NCBI GenBank assembly: GCA_004154925.1
Contig: QJNS01000024.1
Span: 248,001-312,000 of the forward strand
Direction: 5' to 3'
Source: Monosporascus cannonballus
Taxonomy: Eukaryota > Ascomycota > Sordariomycetes > Xylariales
Length of the DNA stretch: 64,000 nucleotides
Shown: one piece after another, positions 1 through 12,968 of the stretch
How positions within the stretch are numbered: the first letter of the stretch is position 1
Layout of the letters: each line of letters opens with the position of its first letter
Notes under the pieces: model-generated
Databases searched by the model: none
The model's input: the letters and a program-made list of their open reading frames with translations, nothing else
Told to the model about the DNA's origin: nothing
Made by a program: the position numbers and the translations under genes

Positions 1-1659
1 GATTGTCCAGGGGGCCCAGCGGTCCAAGAAACGGAAGACGGCTCCGAGCGCGAGGGGTGTAGCGAATCTCACGCCCGAGCAGCTAGCTAAGAAGAGGGCC
101 AACGGTACGTAAGAGTTTCCCGGCTGTGGTTTCTCCGCGATGCTGCCCAAAGCTAGCCTGCCGTACCTACTACGTACCGTTCCGCCCTTGCTGACATGCA
201 CGGTTCCCGCCCTGCAGATAGGGAAGCCCAGCGAGCCATCCGCGAGCGTACCAAGAACCAGATCGAGAGCCTCGAGAGGCGCATACGCGAGCTGACGTCC
301 CAGCGACCCTACCAGGAGCTCCAGGCCGTCGTACGCGCTAAGGAAGCTGTCGAGGCCGAGAATGCCGACATCAAGAACCGGTTGGCGTCGATCATGGCTC
401 TGATTCAGCCGATATTACCGAGTCACCAAGGTGCTGCTGGTGGAGAGAGTTATACGCCTCCTGTACCTGCGCAGAGCTTTGTCCCGCTCCATTCTACACC
501 GCAAGTACCACCTTCGATTTCCTCGGCCAACAATGCCTCGCCGGCTCCCAGCGCTGCGTCGCCTGCCTCCGTAGACACGCCATACTACGCCGGCGGGATC
601 CCCAATGCTTCGGTACAGCCCCAGCCGAGCCCGAAATTCCCACACGCGGGGGTGCTAGGCCAGCAGCGGCAGGACCTGCTCCACAACCTGGACCTCGGCG
701 CTGGCGAGCACCTCAAGCTTGACTTTCTGCTGGATGCGTCGCAGCGAGTCTACAGAATACCGACGGGACCGGAAGGGCCGCAGGATACGCCCGCGTACCG
801 CCACCTGCCGATGAAACATGACTGGAACGGCTCCTCTCCGGCAGTCACCTCTTCAGCGATGAGCGGCGGCAGCTCACTGCAGCTAGACGTCAGTTCGGAG
901 CACACGACAAGGAATCCTGACAGTCCCAGTGAATACTGGAATATCCCGATTAAGAACTGCGGCCCCACCTGTACCCTCGACACCATCCTCCTCGCCTTCA
1001 TGAACGAGCGCCGGCAGCGCGCGGCCGAGGGGGTTCCGACGCGGGAGGTCGTGGGCCCCCGCTACCCGTCCGTCTCGTCACTGCTGAACCCGGCGACCAG
1101 CGCCTATGCGCACCCGGTCTCAAAGGTGTTCGCGGACATCATCCGCACGTTCCCGGGCATCTGTACGCTCCCCGAGAAGGTGGCGTCGCTGTACGTTATG
1201 TTCGTCATCATGCGGTGGCGCATCAACCCGTCGCAGGAGACGTACGACATGCTGCCTGCCTGGGCGCACCCGACGGCCGCACAGCAAGCGGTGCCGCACC
1301 CGGCGTGGCTCGACAACCTGCCGTTCCCCGAGATGCGGGAGCGGCTCGTGCGCGAGCACTACGGCAGCCACCAGCCGGGCGGCCCGCTGCTGTTCGACGA
1401 CTTCTTCATCCCCTACACGGCGACGCTGTCAGTCAACTGGCCCTACGAGCCGACCGACACGCTGCTCCAAAGCCCGGACGGCGGTCAACTACTCATCAAC
1501 CCCGTCTTCGAGCGCCACATCCGCCGCCTCGAGAACTGGTCTTTCGGCGAGAGCTTCGACAAGGCGTTCCCCCAGCTCCGCGGCTCGTACAACCTCAAGA
1601 GGAACAGCGGCGGCGGCGGCGGCGTCGGGAGCGGGCCGCCGCCGGATATGGTGGCTTAG
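1..1659 (+). CDS. bZIP transcription factor with DUF3425-type C-terminal domain (5' truncated by window edge)
   Basis: Two exons are visible, 1-104 (read from base 2) and 218-1659, joined across a 113-bp intron (105-217) that begins GTACGT and ends CCTGCAG. Splicing creates a continuous basic region: AKKRANDREAQRAIRERTKN is the bZIP signature (N-x7-R type), followed by a leucine-zipper-like heptad stretch and a low-complexity Pro/Ser/Ala linker. The C-terminal about 230 residues contain the WNIPIKNCGPTCTLDTILLAF start and the ENWSFGESFDKAFPQLRGSY end that mark DUF3425 fungal bZIP proteins. At least 514 residues are present. The true start lies upstream of base 1. The frame ends in a GGC-repeat (poly-Gly) tail before the stop at 1657-1659. 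The role is inferred as a nuclear DNA-binding regulator; its targets are unknown. Confidence 0.9.
105..217 (+). other. Spliceosomal intron in bZIP gene
   Basis: It has GTACGT at the 5' end and CTGCAG at the 3' end. Removing it fuses AAC-G to AT-AGG and restores the N-D-R-E-A-Q of the bZIP basic region. An unspliced ATG at 196 opens the same frame but would lose half the basic region, so the spliced model is preferred. Confidence 0.85.
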
Positions 1660-4600
1660 GGGTTGGGGTTGGGTTTAGAGTTACGTTGGGTAGCGTCTGG
1701 CGGCAGGTAAGGGGTGACTGGTTCCGCCGCCTGGTGGATGCATGGGGAGCCGCGTTTGGTATCTATCTTTGTGCGCCTGCGTCTCTGTACGGCTTCAGAG
1801 AGACGGCGTTGCCCGGCGCAATACCGCAGCGGTGGTGGCGGCCTCCATGCATGGGATTCAGGGGTTTTCTTGCAGAGAGGAGAGAGGCCCGTAATCAAAA
1901 TCTATGAGGGCTATACGTATCTATTGACCGTATATATACAGGAGTCGGGGCGTCTGGAGAGGAGGAGAGTCGTGACAACGACTACTACGACTACGTAATT
2001 GTTTCTTTCTATATATCTACCTACCCAGGGCTTGGAGACAGCCGGCTTAAGGACGTGCAGTAACTTCTTTATTTGTTTTGTTATGAAGCATAGCCGAGGT
2101 TGCATGGAAACGACCAGCATGGTACTGACTATAAACGAGAAGGACTATTTGCGGATATACGGATTCCCGCTGACATCTTTTCGTCACTGTTCATGTACTT
2201 CCGGACCTGCCCCGTCCGCGAGGTAGAAGCGCTAGGAGCCCGGCAGTGATGGCTATGGGAGTGTACGCCCGTACCTAGCCACTCCGGCAGGCCCAGAATC
2301 CGGTAGGTATTCCACTATTCGGCGTGTTGGCGGCACCTCGTATGGTTTTGTTCGTTTCGCACTTAGGCCTCTCTCCCCTTCGTGCAGCAATCAGGTAAGG
2401 CGGGCTTCTTGCGAAGAGCTACACCTGGAGACTACAGGATGCCACGAGAAACATCGCCTTCATAAAACACCATTTCATGTTCCCCAGCTCTCCGTTCCGG
2501 AGCCGCGTTCGTGGAGTCCCGAGGAGTTGATCCACTGCATTAGAAGAGGAAAAAAGAAAAGAAAAGAAAATTACTCGCGACGAGAAAAGCCGCAATCACC
2601 CCAGTCCTTTGCTTCGGGCGCCTGGTCTACACGATGTGGTACATACATACCTCGCTCTACCAGCTAATGTCGGCCCACACATCTTGCACTAGGTGGCTTG
2701 ACATGCGTAAGGGCTTTTGTCGGGCTGTGGTTGACTGGCTGCCTGCCTGCCCATGTCGTTGCTACGTCCCAGCCCTAATCCTACCCAGATACCCTATGAG
2801 CCCGGGGTCGCAGAGACTGGGGAACCCAGATCCTCTTCGGCTCCTTTACACACCGGAACCCTTTGCCGGGGGGCGGCTACGCGACGGACCGTTCTCCTTA
2901 GTAAGGTAATCCGATAGAGCCAGCGCAGAGGGACAACATGACACGTGCAAAACCGTCAAGTGTCTCTTCGCACCGTGTCGAGACAGTCTCCAAAAAATCT
3001 CGATGCCGCGATGCGATCAGGGAGTGGGATCCCGCTGCGTGGTTGGCGTAGGGAGGAGCAGAAGCTTTTTCCAGGGCATTTTTGGGCTTCTCTCGGCACC
3101 GGTTATCCGAGGAGTTGTGCTCGTGATGCTAGGCGGCGCGAGGCGGCACGACGGGGAAACACTCGAAAACAGCAAGAGAATCGAAAACGGTGTCCCCTTG
3201 GTTACATATGTGTGTGCGCCGGATCGTAGTCAGGTTGTAATCAAAATAGAGACTCTTTTGGTGAGCGGGTCGTAAGAAAGTGTGTCAACTATTGTGATCA
3301 TGAACTTGGCCGGGTTGGTTGACACACAAATTGGCGCAAAAGCGATATAGCCGACAACTACTTACTTCTAAAGAATAAATAATATACGGCCAACTAACAG
3401 CTGTCTCAGATCATTCTGTTTATTCAGTTAATATTTTTCTGGTTTTTCTATGTACGTATTTCTGGTGTCGGATCTGGGTGCGAAGGGTTTAATTTACTTG
3501 GGACACTGCGCCAATTCTTGTGTCAACCACCTGCTGGTCTCGTCAGAATTTGGCACTCGGATGCATGTGCGCGTATACATCATACGGTGATAGGTAGTGG
3601 ATGGTGGTGAAGTATGGGATGAAGAGAAGCCCCACAAGCCGTCGCCGCCATTGACGTTGAGAATCGTTCCATTCGTCGAAAAGGGACGGTAGCTATGCCG
3701 ACTTGCCGAAGCCGCCGGCCTGGGGCTGAGGCTAATGTCCACCAGCTTGGGAGATCGATCGACGCCTAGCCCGGCGCGACCTGGGCGCTAGTCAGTTCCG
3801 CGCCCAGGGTTTTCGCCCTTCTGTCGCTCGTTCGGCCCCGATGTGCCTACGAAATAGAGCGCATCTGGTACTATACTTGGTAGCGTTCAGTGCCAGGTGG
3901 TTTGCAACGCATCTCGAACCCCGTTTTACGGCACGTTATCCGTACATACATTTGCGCGTGTGTCTGTAGTTCAGCTGTTAACTGTTTACTTATTATTATA
4001 ACTCTGAGGTCGGGTATAGGCCCGGGGGGTATGCGAAGGATGGCCCGACGCATCCGGATGTCGGCATGTATGCGTATCCAATCGGTGCAGCGTTGCATGT
4101 GTCAAACCCACAGCCCTTGGGGGTTTGATATGCCAAATACATACGACTGATGCCATGTACCAATAGCCACTTACATCTGGTCGACGTATCTGAAAATATT
4201 TTTCCGGCTCGCCTAAGGGCATAGTTGTAAGTTAAATTAAAGCTGTCGATTGACGGAGCCCTACCTATATAAGCATAATACCATGTATGTACAGAACGGG
4301 ACCTAAGCAGGTTTGTGATTCTGAGGCGCAAACTTACGTACAGGTACCCGTCATACGCTAAACAAAATCCCACTTTGCCACCCTCCCCTTAACTTTTACC
4401 TGAGCATGAGCTTGATTCAAGGCTTACAGGGGCTTCATAACTGACGCGTATACAAAGGCGCAAGTGGGTGTGGACTACCGGAATGTACCTTAGGTAAGGA
4501 CCCGGAGAGGCCGAAGTTGCCTATATTAATTGCCTGGATATGTACGGCGAAGTACTGTCATCCGCGTATTTATGTCGGTATCGCATGAAGGCATGTTTTG

Positions 4601-5564
4601 TATGTAATAAGTTGTTTAACTTGACGAGGGAGATATGACCGATGGCTGCATGTATGTATGCAATCACTGATGGTTGACGGTAGGTATGTACTATGGAGGT
4701 ACCTAGAGGAAAGTTGAAACAGGGTAGGTAGATAGGCCAGACTGTCCCAGGTGCTGCAAGCCCGACTTACCACTTAAACGCAAAGTCTCGTCACACAATC
4801 CTTTCATTACTTAGGTACTTATCTAATAGTATAGCCCGCGGCATGCTGAAAACCCGCCAAGAAGAGCCGAGCAGTCAGGCCCAGTCCTTCATCACTGGCC
4901 CGACTGGACTCTTGATCCTGGACGATTTGGGTCGTGCTAACCTGAATTTCGGAACACGGCTGTCCTGGCGGCGGTCTTCAACCCACTACCATTGATCATA
5001 CATATCACGGAGTAGCATTCAATCAATCGCTTGCCCGCTGTCTCATGAGACTTGAACCTCAAAAACTGAGAGAGTCGGTTCCCTGCTTGGACAAACACCC
5101 CCTTCGTCTTGCCCGCTGCTATTGCCGGGCTCTTTCAGCCGGGAAGGTCGGCAACGTGAGCAGCGCACGACTATTGCCGTGTTCTAGTTCTTGAAGAGTC
5201 CGTCGCTGTTCGGCATTACAGCAGTCCGGACATCAAACTTGCCAAGCCCATCCGAAGCCTGGCGTTGAGAGAAACCGCCGCACTCCCTTCCGTTACCACG
5301 GCTGGTGTTGTTCAAATAGGGATCTAAACTTTCGCGTGCGATGCGACAGAGGCTTTCATGCAGGGTGGAGCCGCGATAAGGGATTGTTTTCCACTCTCCT
5401 GCCGCTGACGAGCGTGGTATTCATAAATTCAGCTTCCATCATCACGCTCCCGCTTGGATTACGCTCCGTCAACTCCTATCCCTCCCAGAGTCGCGACGCA
5501 TTATCCATCCGGGCAGGCCATACTCTCTGGCGCTTCGGCACTGCCCAATCTCAAAGTAGTCGCC
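1660..5564. other. Intergenic, no gene recognised
   Basis: About 3.9 kb between the bZIP stop and the OPT start. Short open frames occur on both strands, but none has fungal-like codon use, a recognisable domain or linked splice sites. There is a small A/G-rich patch (2547-2575) and several TACCTA/GTACGT-type short repeats. I see no tRNA or transposon in it. Confidence 0.6.
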
Positions 5565-8500
5565 ATGTCGGGCATTACCCAGGGCATTACCCAGACGGAA
5601 AAGCCGGTAGCGGCCCATTACCTAAGCGAGAAGGCCGTTCCGGAGGCCTCCCCGGAAGATGTGCCGGACGATTTTCTGAACAGTGAGATAGAGGTTTCGC
5701 TGAACGCGCAGGTTGAATCGTACGTCTTTGAGCCGGCGCCGTTAACCTTCTTCGTGCGACGCAAAAGTTGACTTTTGCCTGTGATAGGGATCTGAATGTC
5801 ACCGAGGATGATCTGGTGGAGGCGCATGATTTGGCTTCAAAGTGGACACTTGACGATGTACGGCCTCTGATGGAAAAAGTGCTTGTCATTCACGAGAACG
5901 ACCCCAACTTTCCGCTCAGCATCATAACCCGAATAAAGGCGTTTCTTGGTGAGTACGCCACGCCACTAGCTCCCTCCGTGACCAGTCAAAGTTGACCCTA
6001 ATTGCCCCCCCAAGGCGACAATGATATTGCCGAGAACCCGGGAAATTACTCTGTTCTCATCGAGGAGATGAAGCTCGAGGCGGCTTTGATCACGGTGAAC
6101 AGTCCGTACGCGGAGGTGCGTGCGGTAGTGGACAACCACGACGATGAGAACACACCGTGCGGCACCATCCGCGCCTGGGCCATCGGACTAGGATTCGTTC
6201 TTGTCCTCGCCTTTATCAACCAGCTGTTCTCGATACGCCAGCCCGCTATTACCGTCCAGGCGAACGTGGCACAGCTGCTTGCTTATCCTCTCGGCAAGGC
6301 CTGCGAGAAGATGCTCCCGGACATAGGTTTTACTCTCTGGGGCGTCCGGCACAGTCTCAACCCTGGGCCATTCTCCAAGAAGGAACAGATGCTCGGTATG
6401 TGGAAAGTCCTTGCGTATTCCAGTTTCCCCTTCTCCTCTCCTTCTTTCGCTATAATCTCTTTGTGCGTGTTCCTCTAGCAACATCTTTTATTATCATTAT
6501 ATGTACGAAAAGCGCCAGGACACGACAGTCTGGACACCAGAGATTCTGGTCGTCGGCCAATGTTTACTAACGCCTGGCCAGTTACCATCCTAGCCAATGT
6601 CGCTTGGAACACACCCTACACGAATAACATAATATGGGTGCAATACCTGAGCCATTACTTCAACCAGCCTTTTGCCGGTCAGTTTCTATATCAGATCCTC
6701 ATGGCCCTTTCCACAAACTTCATCGGTTATGGTCTAGCGGGTCTCGTTCGACGATTTCTGGTCTATCCATCCTATTGCATATGGCCGGCCAGCTTGGTAA
6801 CTGTAGCCCTCAACGCGGCTTTCCACTCTGGCAAGAATACACCTGTCCAAAGTCCCTGGGGCAAATTCGTCAGGACACCCCAGCTTAAGTTTTTCGGCCT
6901 CTCCTTCGCTGCCATGTTTGTTTACTTCTGGTTCCCGAACTATATCTTCACGGGTCTGAGTATGTTCAGCTGGCTGAGCTGGATTGACCCTAACAACTTG
7001 AACCTGAGGTAAGCTAGCTAAGGACGACCCTGTTGATTCCAGCAAAGGAGGCACTGTGCGGTTTCTCCCTTGAACTACGCGCTCAGGGCACCGATCGGGA
7101 GTTATACCATATCGCCGACTTCTCAAGATCTAGGATAAGGGGACGAGCGCTAACTCTGTGACCCACCATAGTACTATTACGGGTTTTAACAATGGTCTTG
7201 GCATCAACCCGTGGCCCACGTGGGACTGGAATATCATGCTCTTTGATGCTACTGATCCTCTCGTGGTTCCGTTCTTCTCAGGTCAGTACGAATATGCCGC
7301 CCTGTGAAGCTCGTTCTTGTGGCTGCAAAGTTATTCAAATGCTAATGTCGCTGCAGTATGTATCATGACAGTCTATTCTCAATTCGTTTCCTAGCCGGCG
7401 ATTATAGATGATGCCGTTCCTGAGCCTCTGGGGTGTCATTTTTGGCACTTTATACTTGCTATGACAAGTAACTAGCGTCCTATACTATGGCGCATCATCT
7501 TCAAGCAACGGGTCTAGGTACCGGTCACTAACGGACAGCAGACGTTCAATAAGTTTATCGGCGCCTGTATCTCCTGTTGTGTCATTGCGGCCGTCTGGTA
7601 CACGAATACCAACTATACGGGTTTTCTTCCCATAAACTCGAACAGGGTGTACGACAACAGAGGGCACCTCTATAACGTTTCTCGGACTGTGGATGCCGAA
7701 GGTCTCTTCAATGCTGTGGAATATGAGGCATACTCTTTCCCCTTCCTCTCGGCCGGTAACCTAGTCGTGTACCTGTTTTTCTTCGCAATTTATTCAGCTA
7801 CGATCGTGAGTCGCCTCCCCCCATCCCTTATTGCGTCATTGTACCGTCGGTTACGAGGCCCCCACGCCCGTGGGCTCCCGTTCCGCCGTCTCGGGGCATG
7901 GACTTTCCGGTTATTTATGACCCCAGAGTTGGCGTTGGCTAATTGCAAGTGTTGCAGTCTTATGCATACTTATACCATCGACGCGAGATCATGATGGGTT
8001 TTCGCAATCTTGTCAATAGCTTTCGCAGAAACAGCAAGAAGATTGAGATTGGTTACCACGACGTTCATGATCGACTGATGGCTAGGTATGCCGAGGCGCC
8101 TGAGTGGTGGTATATGTTGGTGCTTGCTGTTGCTATTACCTTCGGCTGCGTTGGTGTAACGGCTTGGGAAACGAACTCGTCACCCAGCGTGGTCTTCTTT
8201 GGCGTTATGCTTTGCGCCGTCTTTCTCGTTCCGATCGGTATTATCAAGGCCATGACTGGCATCGAGGTCACTCTCAACGTCCTGATCGAGTTTATTGGGG
8301 GTGCATGGGTGAACGGCAACGCCATGAGTATGAACTTCTTCAAGTGCTTCGGCTATGTCACCTGCACTCACGCCATATGGTTCTCGAACGATCTGAAGCT
8401 TGCACACTACGCCAAAATCCCGCCCAGGCAGACCTTTGCTGCACAGATGGTCGGGACACTTCTCTCAACGTTCATTTGTGTGGGTGTGCTCAACTTCCAA

Positions 8501-9152
8501 ATGACGCAAATTCCGGGCGTTTGCACGGAGGACGCCCCGAACCGGTTTACTTGCCCGCATATCAATACCTTCTTCACCGCCTCTGTCCTCTGGGGCACTA
8601 TTGGCCCCGTCAGGGTCTTCGGCTCCGGTGGGATGTATACTTGGCTCTTGGCGGGTTTCCCGATTGGTGTCGCGGTCCCAGTCATATTCTACTATTTGAA
8701 TAAGAGATCCAAGAAAACTTGGGTTCGCCAAATCCACCCGGTCGCTCTTTTCTATGGCGCTGTTATGGTACGTACAACTACGCCTTGGTAGTTTCAGACG
8801 CTACCGACGTAGACATGCCAGCTCGAATGGAATGCTAACCCTCGCATAGTGGTGTCCGTACAACATATCGTATATCTGGCCCGCCGTGCCCATAGGTTGG
8901 TACTCTTGGGTGTACCTCAAGCGGCACTATCTAAGCTTCTGGTCCAAATATAACTTTGTGCTCTCGGCCTCCTTCAGTAGTGCCATCGCAATCGCGGCCA
9001 TCGTCATCTTCTTCCTTCTCCAGTTTCCCGAGGTCAAGCTTAATTGGTGGGGCAACGAGATCGTCGAACGGGGCTGCGAGGGCGAGCCCTGTCTCCTGAA
9101 AACTATCGCCGAGGGCGAATACTTTGGCCCGAGGATCGGAGAATTCCGCTGA
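5565..9152 (+). CDS. OPT-family oligopeptide transporter (ISP4/OPT-like), about eight exons
   Basis: Exons read as 5565-5719, 5788-5948, 6015-6395, 6582-7008, 7172-7281, 7542-7805, 7958-8767 and 8850-9152, giving about 870 codons, the usual OPT length. Family hallmarks in order are NSPYAEVRAVVDNHDD, NQLFSIRQPAITVQANVAQL, ANVAWNTPYTNNIIW, GYGLAGLVRRFLVYPSYCIWP, GFRNLVNSFR, KIPPRQTFAAQMVGT, FFTASVLWGTIGP and EGEYFGPRIGEF. The product would be a multi-spanning plasma-membrane (or internal-membrane) proton-coupled importer of small oligopeptides. ATG 5565 is chosen because the upstream in-frame opening at 5454 is TTG. Most introns have GT-AG ends with CTAAC/TGAC branch sites; the second ends in AAG. 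One oddity is that the exons ending 7281 and starting 7542 do not join in phase (one base too many), so this intron is unresolved or the gene carries a frameshift. Confidence 0.88.
7282..7541 (+). other. Unresolved intron region in OPT gene
   Basis: The upstream exon ends in FFS plus one extra G before GTCAGT. The downstream exon starts in phase 0 as TFNKFIG after ACAGCAG. Family alignment expects FFS-TxNxF with nothing between. A single GT-AG intron leaves the frame +1. A micro-exon after GCTAATGTCGCTGCAG (acceptor 7354-7356) could fix the phase but would insert residues unknown in the family. Confidence 0.5.
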
Positions 9153-10325
9153 GAAGGTATTCAATCAGTTTTTGAGAGCGGCAGCGGATAGCTGCTGCTG
9201 ACTGGGGCCTCGCAATGTAGTCCCTCAATTAGATATGCCATGTTAATTTGAAATGAATGAAAAGAAATCAATAATTCAGCCAACACTTCGATGATGTAGC
9301 ACATGTTACACCGATAGGATCCCTGATGACGTCTGGTAACTCCTGCGTCTGTCTACACGGCCCTGGTTTTTTTTTTTTTTGTCAGAAGGCACATCTGCCT
9401 TTTTGCCAGAGTACCACGATCATATGGTGACAGTCGGTTATCATCCAAATGGGAGTCTATGAAGTAATTATCTCGAAGAGGGAATTCGATCTCGATCCCT
9501 ACTAGCCCATCCGCCTACGGAGTAGGTTGACGTGTCGGCACGGCTGTCTGTTAAGCTCCCGTTCTTAATACAGCCAATCGAGGCTACCTGTGTGCGTCTC
9601 TCTGGATGAAGTCCCGGTGTCACGATGGCTTGCCAAGGTGCCATCAAGCGCCCTTCGCTGGTCTCAAATTAGGGGATGTGTGTGTATGCCCCGGTTCCCG
9701 TGGGTTCCGGGCACCCCTAGGGCGAAGGCGAGGGCGCTGTCGTTACGGCCCGCTCTAGTTGCTGGATATAGCACGCTCGCACGCGCGGCTGCGAGAGGGG
9801 GACAGACAACCGGGAGGGTCTGGTTTTTTATTCCCGCACCCTGTAGCGTACGCCGCGCTGTCTCTCCTTGAATGTACTCTGGCAGTAGCCGGGTCCATGG
9901 TTGGTTGATTGATCCTATGTATACCCCCTTTTGCTCGGAGTGGAATTCGGCTGGCTGGGGTGGGATATCGCACATGACGTCTGAATTGACGGGGAGACTA
10001 CTTCGTGGGCTATATATTAGATTACTTAGATCCTGACGGCCACTGTTGTTCCGCAACGTCTATATAACGAATAACCACATATCTCTATTCAGCTCCCACG
10101 GGGCGCTGTCGTGGTTTACCTGCCCACCCCGTCCCCTTTTTGTACGAGGAGGAATCTAAATATGCAAGACGACATCCATTCTACCTCTGTTGTGCATAGA
10201 AAAAGGGGGTCGATTGCCCCGGTAAATAGTGAGTAAGCCGCATCAAAGTAAACAACAACGCGGCCAGCATATAATTAGGTGCGTATGTCGAAGACCTTAA
10301 GCTAGGGACGGAAGTACCCTACTCT

Positions 10326-10328
<3 letters not shown>

Positions 10329-10356
<28 letters not shown>
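10329..10356 (+). repeat. Poly-T tract (28 T)
   Basis: An uninterrupted run of 28 T follows a CTCTCTC stretch. No adjoining retroposon body or target-site duplication was recognised. Confidence 0.9.
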
Positions 10357-11476
10357 GGGCCATACGTAAGTAGTTCGTAATGTTTCCATACAGACCACGC
10401 GCTGGTTTGCGTACCACAACCCTCTTTGCCTACTTGCCAGCCTGCGGAGCGGGAATCGGCCAACTGTCCCTCACGTCGCGCGTGAGCGGTCTTCGGCAGA
10501 AGACTAATCAACAGCTTATATTCATACGGTCCTTCCCCCTCCACCAGATATGTGCGGTTCTGTCGGTACCAGGGCGCGTCACCAGTTTCGACTGCACGGC
10601 ACGTCACGATATGGCAAACAGGCAGCAGCCAGTCCAGAGCCGATCCACAAAGTTCAACATCCGGGAGCCACCCCTCCGGAGCCCAAGGGATCGTGTTCAT
10701 CGCATTTCCATGTTTTTGCCGCGGGGCCCGGCGGTGGGCTTATCGACGAACCCCCGGGAACTTCGCCCCGCGTACCGGGAAGACGCCATATCTCGGCTCG
10801 GTACGAGGCAAGGCACCGCTGCCGCGTGGCGGTGAGACGGGGCCGGCTGACCGGACGGCCAACAGACTCCCTCTCGTAGCTGAGGTTGCCTACCTATCTG
10901 CCTCGCTAAGAGTGTATACGCGCTGTGCACTGTGAACGCACGCAGGCCATCTCCTAGTCCGGCCCTGGCCCCAACCAGGCGGCGTTGCCGGTCCGTTATT
11001 GAATTGTACCACATACGTAATAATGATATTAGCATAGCCGTGATAGTGTCTGACTTATATTGATAGTGCGCCAGAATACCGAAACCCCTCGAACTTGCGC
11101 TCGTGTATAATCAACGAGAATTGCCCCTGTTCGTTTTATTGTGCTCCTGATCGAGTTCGCCAGCTGTGGCCTTCGGGACTCATCAGCGGCAGAGAAGTTC
11201 GATGTGCGCTGTTGCCGCTCTTCTGTCGGTCAGAGGGTAGGCACACGGGAGTCTCTATTGCTGTTGGGTCCGGATCGAATCAACGATGATGTCTCATCGC
11301 CGCCACTTATCATCGCTTGCGTCGGTACATGTAATGTAACGACGACGTGGAATAGCAAGAGCCAGAATTAAGCTTTGGCCCCGTCTCGCTCACGATACCG
11401 TGACGGGATACCTCTGCTCAGCCCTGTATTAAGGGGTTATCGCGCCGCTCGCAACGTCGCCGGTGTCGAACCACAT

Positions 11477-11497
11477 GGGGGGGGGGGGGGGGGGGGG
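11477..11497 (+). repeat. Poly-G tract (21 G)
   Basis: An uninterrupted run of 21 G flanked by CCACAT and TTCGAG. It could form a G-quadruplex, and its length is prone to sequencing or assembly error. Confidence 0.9.
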
Positions 11498-12968
11498 TTC
11501 GAGAAGAATCGGCACGATACGGCTGGCCGGGAGGATATCTGAAGAAAGACGGGCGCGTCCTGTCATGACATTATGCACCTCCAGACGAAATCTCCGAAAG
11601 AAGGATCACTGAATAAGCTTTGCTTGCCACGACAAGGAACACTATGGGCTGGATACACGTCCATCTTGTTACCATAGGGACAAGGTACTCGCGTCTCCGG
11701 AGACGGCCGTTGGCACAATGGAAGAAAAAAAAAATTTGCCGCATGACCCTCCCCAACGGTATATCATCCACGTTCCCGTACCCGGCGACCCAGAGGCCGA
11801 GGTCGAAACGCCTCATGGCTCCACCTCCCGCACCTAGCTACGTACGTAAGGAGCGGTTTCCGGATCCCTAGGGTCTCTCAGCCGCAAGATGCAGCCGCTG
11901 GGTGCGGCCCGCCCCCTGGCCGATCTCGCAGACGACTCTGCTATACCTAGCTTGTCCCGCTCACATTGCCTTGTCCAACCACGAAAGGGGGGGGCGGCTA
12001 GGTACCTGGTTAGCTGATGCGCTCAGACTAGATTAGATTCCGGATAAGTTATCATCATACGGACGGACGTTCCATGTCCCGGCCTCGCGGCGACCGGGGG
12101 CTTCTCCGACAATCGAGATGGGAAAGACCTTCCTTTTATCTGGTTCCGGGGGCTGAGTGATCTCTCATTCGCCAGTGAGCTTCAGGCCTACCTCTCTTTC
12201 CCTCTCTGTATCTTTAACTGTCTCTCCTTAACCCCCGTTCTTGTAATTTATCGAAGCACGAAATCGGGACCTTCCTGAATACAGTTACCATTCACCAAAC
12301 AGAAACGTAATGCGATCCACCGCCTTCCCCGGCCCCTGGGTCCGGATTCCCACATAGAGGCGGCGGGAGCCGCAGTCCTCGGGAATACAACAGAAACGGG
12401 AAGCCTGTATGTAACAAGGGGCCACTCCTCATTATTATCATTGGTGGCAGTAGTACTAGTAGTAGCTCGGGCCCGTCGAAATCCTTATTTCGACTTCACT
12501 TCCTCAGTCGACGGCAGGGGGATGGATAGAAATTGGGATGGATGGCATGATGATGACAGGTCAGTGCGCTAACGGTTATATACACGGGCTATGTGCATGG
12601 TACACTAGTAGTGTGAGTGCTAGGCCGCCACCGTTTCCACCCGCAGGGCGCGCCGCGATGTCAAAGTCGGAGCAGCTGAGGACCCGCTCTTTTCTATTGC
12701 GGACATAAATAGTACTCTACGAGCACTTCGTAAGGATTCCAAGAGGTATCCTTCAACAAACCGTCGTGTGTATTTCATGGTGTTAAGATAAAGTGGTATC
12801 TTCTACTAAGACAAAAGCAGTCGAGGCGTAGAGCGCACCCAAACAGATATATGTACATGGTTCTCTCCATTTGCTAGGGCAAATGCGAGGCCATCTCTAC
12901 ACGTACTAACTAAATAACACAAGATGGTACGGCAAAATGGCGCGACACTCCTTACACAACGCCCCTTT

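Larger units (their letters stand above)
9153..12968. other. Intergenic with long homopolymer tracts, no gene recognised
   Basis: This is the 3.8-kb gap between the convergent OPT and permease genes. It contains a T14-like run near 9367-9380, a T28 run (10329-10356) and a G21 run (11477-11497). Open frames here are short and lack domain signatures or splice structure. No RNA gene or mobile element was recognised. Confidence 0.6.

Noticed and set aside
1660..1680. GGGGTTGGGGTTGGGTTTAG resembling telomeric repeats
   Set aside because: Only two irregular units, directly after the bZIP stop; not the TTAGGG array of fungal telomeres.
1106..1907. Alternative frames (Arg/Ser-rich and Ala/Arg-rich) over the bZIP C-terminus
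   Set aside because: Shadows of a GC-rich true coding frame; the DUF3425-type motifs are in the other frame.
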